Shown here: positions 60,901 to 64,000 of the stretch, piece by piece
Numbering within the stretch: the first letter of the stretch is position 1
Layout: every line of letters begins with the position of its first letter
Source: Hymenobacter latericoloratus
GTDB lineage: Bacteria; Bacteroidota; Bacteroidia; Cytophagales; Hymenobacteraceae
Length of the DNA: 64,000 nucleotides
Reading direction: 5' to 3'
NCBI RefSeq assembly: GCF_014199535.1
Contig: NZ_JACHNV010000011.1
Span: 17,724 to 81,723 of the forward strand
The notes under the pieces: generated by a model
Seen by the model: only the letters and a program-made list of their open reading frames with translations
Database searches by the model: none
What the model was told of the DNA's origin: nothing
Made by a program: the position numbers and the translations under genes

Positions 60901-62325
60901 CTTGCCCTCAATGCCGGCCAAGGCCAACAGGGGCAGGTACACAATCAGGATGATGATTTCCCCAAAGGCGGCGGAGGAACGAATCTTGCTGGCCGCGTAG
61001 TAGGTTTCCTCGTCCATCTGGGCGGCATTCAGGCGGCCCGCCGGCACCTGCAGCTGCCCGCCGTGCAGGCGGTGCACGATGGCTTCGACGATGATAACGG
61101 CCCCGTCCACCACCAGGCCGAAGTCGATGGCGCCGAGCGAGAGCAGGTTGCCCGACACGCCGAACAAGCGCATCAGGCCGATGGCAAAGAGCATGGCCAG
61201 CGGAATGACCGAGGCCACCACCAGGCCGGCCCGCCAGTTGCCGAGGAAGAGCACCAGCACGAAGATGACGATGAGCGCGCCCTCAATCAGGTTGGTTTTC
61301 ACGGTACCGATGGCACGGCCCACCAGGTCGGAGCGGTCCAGGTACACGTCGATGGTGACGCCTTCGGGCAGGGACTTGCGCACGGTCTGCATCCGCTGCT
61401 TCACGGCCTGGATGACCTCGTTGGCGTTGGCCCCTTTGAGCATGAGCACGATGCCGCCGGTGACCTCTCCCTCGTCGCCCAGGGTCATGGCCCCGTAGCG
61501 CACCGCCGAGCCCACGCGCACGTCGGCCACGTCGCGCACGAGCACGGGCAGCCCGCCCTGGGTGGTGCGCACAACGATGTTGCCCAGGTCGGCGGCATTT
61601 TCAGCCAAGCCCTCGGTGCGGATAAAGTAGGCCGTGGGCTTCTGGTCCAGGTAGGCCCCGCCGGCGTTCTGGTTGTTGGCGGCCACGGCCTGGTACACCT
61701 GCTCGGTGGTGACGTTCAACGCGCGCAGGCGCGCCGGGTCCAACCGGACTTCGTACTGCTTGAGCTGGCCGCCGAAGCTGGCGACGTCGGCCACGCCGGG
61801 CGTGCCCAGCAGCTGGCGCCGCACTATCCAGTCCTGAATGGTGCGCAGCTCGCGGGCGTCGTAGCGCTGCTCGTAGCCGGGCTTGGCGCGCACCAGGTAC
61901 TGGTACACCTCGCCCAGCCCGGTGCTGACGGGGGCCAGCTCGGGGCGGCCAACGCTGGGCGGAATCTGGCTTTCCGCCTCGCGCAGGCGCTCGGCCACCT
62001 GCTGGCGGGCCCAGTAAATGTCAACCTGGTCCTCGAAGACGATGGTGACCACCGACAGGCCGAAGCGCGAAAACGAGCGCACTTCCTCGCGGCCGGGAAT
62101 CGTGGCCACGCTCTGCTCGACGGGAAAGGACACCAGGCGCTCGATGTCGCCGGCGGCCAGCGACGGGGCCACCGTGTAGACAACGACCTGGTTGGTGGTG
62201 ATGTCGGGCACCGCGTCAATCGGCAGCCGACTCAGCGAGTAGCCGCCCCAGACGACCAGCGCCAGCGTCAGCAGCCCGATGATGAGCTTGTTATGAATGG
62301 AAAAATGAATCAGCCGGTCAAACAT
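57922..62325 (-). CDS. czcA: CzcA heavy-metal RND pump fused to a TolC-type (CzcC) outer membrane domain
   Basis: 1467 aa. Residues ~1-1040 form a complete HME-RND pump with the Zn/Co/Cd-type TM4 motif LGAIDFGLVVDGAVIIVEAI. After the last pump helix comes a linker (EKPTPAPVLPASLVLFLGLL), hydrophobic and ending GGVLTGPPARAQ, which has the form of an internal signal peptide with a cleavage site after AQ. Residues ~1080-1467 are a TolC/CzcC channel (VSQALQANGTVQAAQRALEA ... LLNLERALSVRTAYLDAVLQ). Cleavage would yield separate pump and channel from one chain. First gene of the czc operon. Confidence 0.92.
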   Translation of the reverse strand: MFDRLIHFSIHNKLIIGLLTLALVVWGGYSLSRLPIDAVPDITTNQVVVYTVAPSLAAGDIERLVSFPVEQSVATIPGREEVRSFSRFGLSVVTIVFEDQVDIYWARQQVAERLREAESQIPPSVGRPELAPVSTGLGEVYQYLVRAKPGYEQRYDARELRTIQDWIVRRQLLGTPGVADVASFGGQLKQYEVRLDPARLRALNVTTEQVYQAVAANNQNAGGAYLDQKPTAYFIRTEGLAENAADLGNIVVRTTQGGLPVLVRDVADVRVGSAVRYGAMTLGDEGEVTGGIVLMLKGANANEVIQAVKQRMQTVRKSLPEGVTIDVYLDRSDLVGRAIGTVKTNLIEGALIVIFVLVLFLGNWRAGLVVASVIPLAMLFAIGLMRLFGVSGNLLSLGAIDFGLVVDGAVIIVEAIVHRLHGGQLQVPAGRLNAAQMDEETYYAASKIRSSAAFGEIIILIVYLPLLALAGIEGKMFRPMAETVAFAIIGAFILSLTYVPMMSALVLSRSTASTRTFSDRMMRWLEARYRPVLAWALRRQALVLGSAAVLFAGALLLFRTLGGEFIPQLSEGDFAVEMRTLTGSSLSYTIDKSQQAAAILQRQFPEVKEVVTKIGAAEIPTDPMPVEGGDLMVILEKDPRKWTSARTQEELAERMAEALRVIPGVTFGFQQPIQMRFNELISGAKQDVVLKIYGEDLQLLGAYAQRAARLVRQVEGAEDVYVEQVTGLPQIVVKLDRNRLARFGLNAEDVNRTVQTAFAGQTAGQLFEQERRFDVVLRLAPELRQNIGNVRQLLVATPRGEQIPLEQVATVDLQEGPNQIQRDDAKRRITVAFNVRGRDVESVVRELQGKVDAQLPLAPGYYTTYGGQFENLRQATERLGIAVPVALLLIFVLLFFTFRSLKQSVLIFTAIPLSAIGGVLALWLRGMPFSISAGVGFIALFGVAVLNGIVLIGYFNQLKAEGRQNVYQRILEGTQVRLRPVLMTATVASLGFLPMALSQSAGAEVQRPLATVVIGGLVTATLLTLLVLPVLYAWSERIAQPAEKPTPAPVLPASLVLFLGLLGLLGGVLTGPPARAQGSLTATQAVSQALQANGTVQAAQRALEAQQALRRTAYDVGRTTLVGTYGSINSPQPDNVVSIGQSLALPGYYRAQAGLSQAQVAGREQQLAQVQAELRRQVRRSYEQAVYARHRLRTLRGQDSIYSEFLRAAQLRFKTGEVNRLEPANAIIQQGETQNLLAQSRADLVVAQRQLQALLQAPQAITVADSTLQLLPPPPADTARLAATPQARALQQQIAERRAETRLERARGLPEVSVGYTNQSLRGVYEEGGRPVTYGPGDRFHSVQAGVALPLVRGPQRARVQAAQLQEQVAAATYQRYRAEAAAQLDELRTRLQEQQRRVRFYEQTALPQAAAIVRLSQLSYKAGETTYSELLLNLERALSVRTAYLDAVLQHNQTVIDLDYLLGAAQ

Positions 62326-62408
62326 CCGTTGCTGTGGGGGTTAGGTCTAACACTTCGGTCACGACCTGCTGGCCCCGGCCCAGGGCGGCGGAGCACGCGG
62401 CACTTTCG

Positions 62409-62437
62409 CGGCATATGGCTACCACGAGCATATGCCG
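62409..62437. repeat. Inverted repeat upstream of czcA
   Basis: Perfect 9-bp arms CGGCATATG (62409-62417) / CATATGCCG (62429-62437) around 11 bp, 84 bp before the czcA start. Possible operator for the czc operon. Confidence 0.5.
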
Positions 62438-62439
62438 GC

Positions 62440-62467
62440 AGCCTGAACACGCGCACGTGCTCAGGCT
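62440..62467. repeat. Second inverted repeat between DUF6660-like gene and czcA
   Basis: AGCCTGA (62440-62446) / TCAGGCT (62461-62467) with an internal GCACGTGC palindrome. Directly next to the previous repeat. May be a stem-loop ending the upstream transcript or a second operator. Confidence 0.4.
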
Positions 62468-62502
62468 ACCTGAAGGAAGTCAGCAGGAAGAATAGGGAAG
62501 GG

Positions 62503-62832
62503 CTAGGCCTGGGGCGGCTGCCACACGGCCCCGGATGCCCGCGTTGGAGCGGCTACCACGAGAAAGGCGTGGCGCTGGGCCTCGGACCAGTCCGGCAGGG
62601 CGGCTTGCGGCAGGACCGGGGTAGCCGGCACCGGCATGACCACGCCGGGGCAGCAGTGGCACTGGCACAGCGGGGAGCACCAATCCCCCAGTGCATCCGT
62701 GCCGCCGTCGGCATGCGACGCCGCGGCGATGGTGGTGTGCGCCTGGTCCTGGGACACCGGCACTTCGTCGGTGCAGGTCATCGTCGACAGGCACGCGAAG
62801 TAGAAGGCGAAAAACAGGGACAACAGACGCAT
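62503..62832 (-). CDS. Small secreted Cys-rich protein, DUF6660-like
   Basis: 109 aa from ATG at 62832 (MRLLSLFFAFYFACLSTMTC), a signal peptide. The middle holds WCSPLCQCHCCPG, a dense Cys cluster suited to binding soft or transition metals, and the rest is Pro/Ala-rich. Such proteins stand before czc-type operons in many Bacteroidota, and this one lies immediately upstream of czcA. The longer frame to 63033 overlaps the divergent gene. Confidence 0.7.
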   Translation of the reverse strand: MRLLSLFFAFYFACLSTMTCTDEVPVSQDQAHTTIAAASHADGGTDALGDWCSPLCQCHCCPGVVMPVPATPVLPQAALPDWSEAQRHAFLVVAAPTRASGAVWQPPQA

Positions 62833-62994
62833 GAGGGCAAAGGTAACGACAGCTGGTAATTGTCGGCTACCGCTTGTACCCGCTTCGGTCGGCAAAGGTT
62901 CCTGATTGAGCTGCGCGGAACTTCCCCGTCTAGTGCCGAAACCGAGTAACTTCAACAGCAAAAGCAACCTGGCCCCCGCCCTTATCCCAGCAGC

Positions 62995-63909
62995 ATGAGC
63001 TTGTTTACGGATGTAGCTGATATCCTTGCCCATCTTGAGCTGTGCTACCAGCTGTTCCCGTGGCTCCGCGGGGTTATCGGCGCCAAAGTGGTGAGGATGT
63101 GGACCGGCACGCTGCGCTCCCAGCGTAGCCCGGATGATTTTCTAGGCGGGAACGGCGAAAAGCTGAATCTGCTGAATGTATCGGTTATGACCGGGTACAG
63201 CATCCGGACTGGGCGAGACGACGCCCTTTTTGCGCACTACAGACGGCTGCTGCGGAAGCTGGAAGTATACTTGCGGGCTTTTCCTGAACTACCGGCCGAC
63301 AAGCGCTTCCTGGAAAAGATAACGAACCTGGAAGGCCTGTACTTCTTGGCTACCATGAGCGAGCTTTCGCTGGCGTATGCGCTGCACCAGCGGGGGTATA
63401 GGGTGAGCTTCGAAACGAAATTCAAGCTGCTGACCACGCTCAAAAAGCGGGACATTGACCTGAGCGTGCAGACGGCCAGGGGCAATACCTTTCACGTGGA
63501 AGTGTACATGCCCAACAACCTCATCGAGGCGGACAGCGCGAGCGAGCTGGAGTCCGACGAGTACCCGCTGAAAGTCATCGACCTGAAGCAGGATGACGAG
63601 AGCTTCGAGCTCAAAATCAGAAATAAGCTGGCCGATAAATTCGGCCAAGATGGCCACAGCGGATTGAATGGGCGGGTATTCCTGGCCGTGAACAAAGTGT
63701 TCATGGATGTGCTCCATCTCAAAGCGTTGCTGGCACCTGACACCGACGACTTTCGGGCGCTCCTGCCGCTGCTGCCCCAAGGCGTTGACGGCTTGCTCGT
63801 GTTCGAGGACAGCTTTGAATCAGATTCTTCCCTTAAGATTGATTGCCTGCTTCGAAAGCACTTGTCCGCTTCTTACGGGCGTCCTGACACGGCTAAGGCA
63901 CGCACTTAG
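62995..63909 (+). CDS. Unknown protein with nuclease-like core, next to an IS end
   Basis: 304 aa (MSLFTDVADILAHLELCYQL). The middle has YALHQRGYRVSFETKFKLLT followed by KRDIDLSVQTARGNTFHVEV, a D-x(n)-ExE-like arrangement that resembles the PD-(D/E)XK nuclease fold; no lysine in the classical place is clear. Divergent from the DUF6660-like gene. The final codons abut a sequence resembling an insertion-sequence end, so the true C terminus may be lost. Confidence 0.55.
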   Translation: MSLFTDVADILAHLELCYQLFPWLRGVIGAKVVRMWTGTLRSQRSPDDFLGGNGEKLNLLNVSVMTGYSIRTGRDDALFAHYRRLLRKLEVYLRAFPELPADKRFLEKITNLEGLYFLATMSELSLAYALHQRGYRVSFETKFKLLTTLKKRDIDLSVQTARGNTFHVEVYMPNNLIEADSASELESDEYPLKVIDLKQDDESFELKIRNKLADKFGQDGHSGLNGRVFLAVNKVFMDVLHLKALLAPDTDDFRALLPLLPQGVDGLLVFEDSFESDSSLKIDCLLRKHLSASYGRPDTAKART

Positions 63910-64000
63910 AGGGTGTTGGGGAATCAGCGGCATCGGTTCAGGCCCAAGGTGATGTTGGCCAATAGCAGCCAAGTGACGTGGCTGGCGGGTGTGTGTTCGT
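63910..64000 (-). mobile_element. Possible tip of an insertion sequence (transposase 3' end)
   Basis: Immediately after the preceding stop the sequence reads AGGGTGTTGGGGAATC, similar in style to IS5-group terminal repeats. On the minus strand an open frame ends TWLLLANITLGLNRCR with TGA at 63926-63924, like a transposase C terminus. The element would continue beyond the window. Based on pattern memory only; the other end is not available. Confidence 0.35.

Noticed and set aside
59095..62859. A 1254-residue plus-strand open frame
   Set aside because: Antisense to the czcA fusion and without motifs; composition shows the His/Gly/Gln bias of a shadow frame.

Overview
The window looks like part of an accessory replicon or integrated mobile element from a GC-rich member of the Bacteroidota, most like Hymenobacter or a close relative. 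The evidence is the CTnDOT-style Tra proteins, the many short-lipobox lipoproteins, the near absence of Shine-Dalgarno sites, several promoters of the form TTG-N20-TAnnTTTG, and Bacteroidota-typical metal genes (HMA-AraC regulators, DUF305, merTP fusion, CzcA-TolC fusion). Species assignment is inference; no rRNA or tRNA gene was seen.

Layout. 1-6000 (minus strand): a type III restriction-modification pair (res cut by the window edge), preceded in the same direction by a coiled-coil membrane protein, an acidic protein and an HTH/ImmA-type metalloprotease, with a promoter and palindromic operator at the head. 6146-8800: a tyrosine recombinase with an inverted repeat at its 5' side, then two unrecognised plus-strand genes. 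9032-26883: a large copper/silver island. A minus-strand series encodes secreted metal-binding proteins, CusC, CusB, CusA and an HMA-AraC regulator, next to a copper-storage-type protein and a small HMA chaperone. A divergent plus-strand operon has copA, a cupredoxin, a second HMA-AraC regulator and a DUF305 lipoprotein. 27132-28780: hipBA. 29783-39900 (minus): a CTnDOT-type conjugation cluster (traF, G, J, K, N, M, I, O in this order of transcription) without relaxase or coupling protein in view. 40094-44460 (plus): an AT-rich pair of unknown genes, a 19-bp-arm inverted repeat and a DUF3991/TOPRIM protein. 44782-46219: a mercury-type set (Cys-rich micropeptide, ArsR-type regulator, merTP, GDCCVxC protein) without merA. 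46276-49674 (minus): an arsenic operon (arsR, DUF6428-like, metallophosphoesterase, arsN1, acr3). 50400-53921: mixed genes, including a sterol-desaturase-like gene broken by an amber codon. 54149-62832 (minus): a zinc/cadmium/cobalt island with a CzcA-TolC fusion, CzcB, a Fur-family regulator and a ZntA-type ATPase. The end holds an unknown gene and what may be the tip of an insertion sequence.

How it fits together. Efflux pumps (CusABC, CopA, Czc, ZntA, Acr3) clear metal from periplasm and cytoplasm; secreted His/Met/Cys-rich proteins, the cupredoxin and the storage-type protein would buffer it. The most notable regulatory signal is a repeated pair of half-sites, ATTATGCAAG and ATTnTGTAn, spaced exactly 21 bp, found in front of three copper-related transcription units (two copies before copA). 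It is the pattern expected for an AraC-family operator and the two HMA-AraC proteins encoded here are the natural candidates to bind it.
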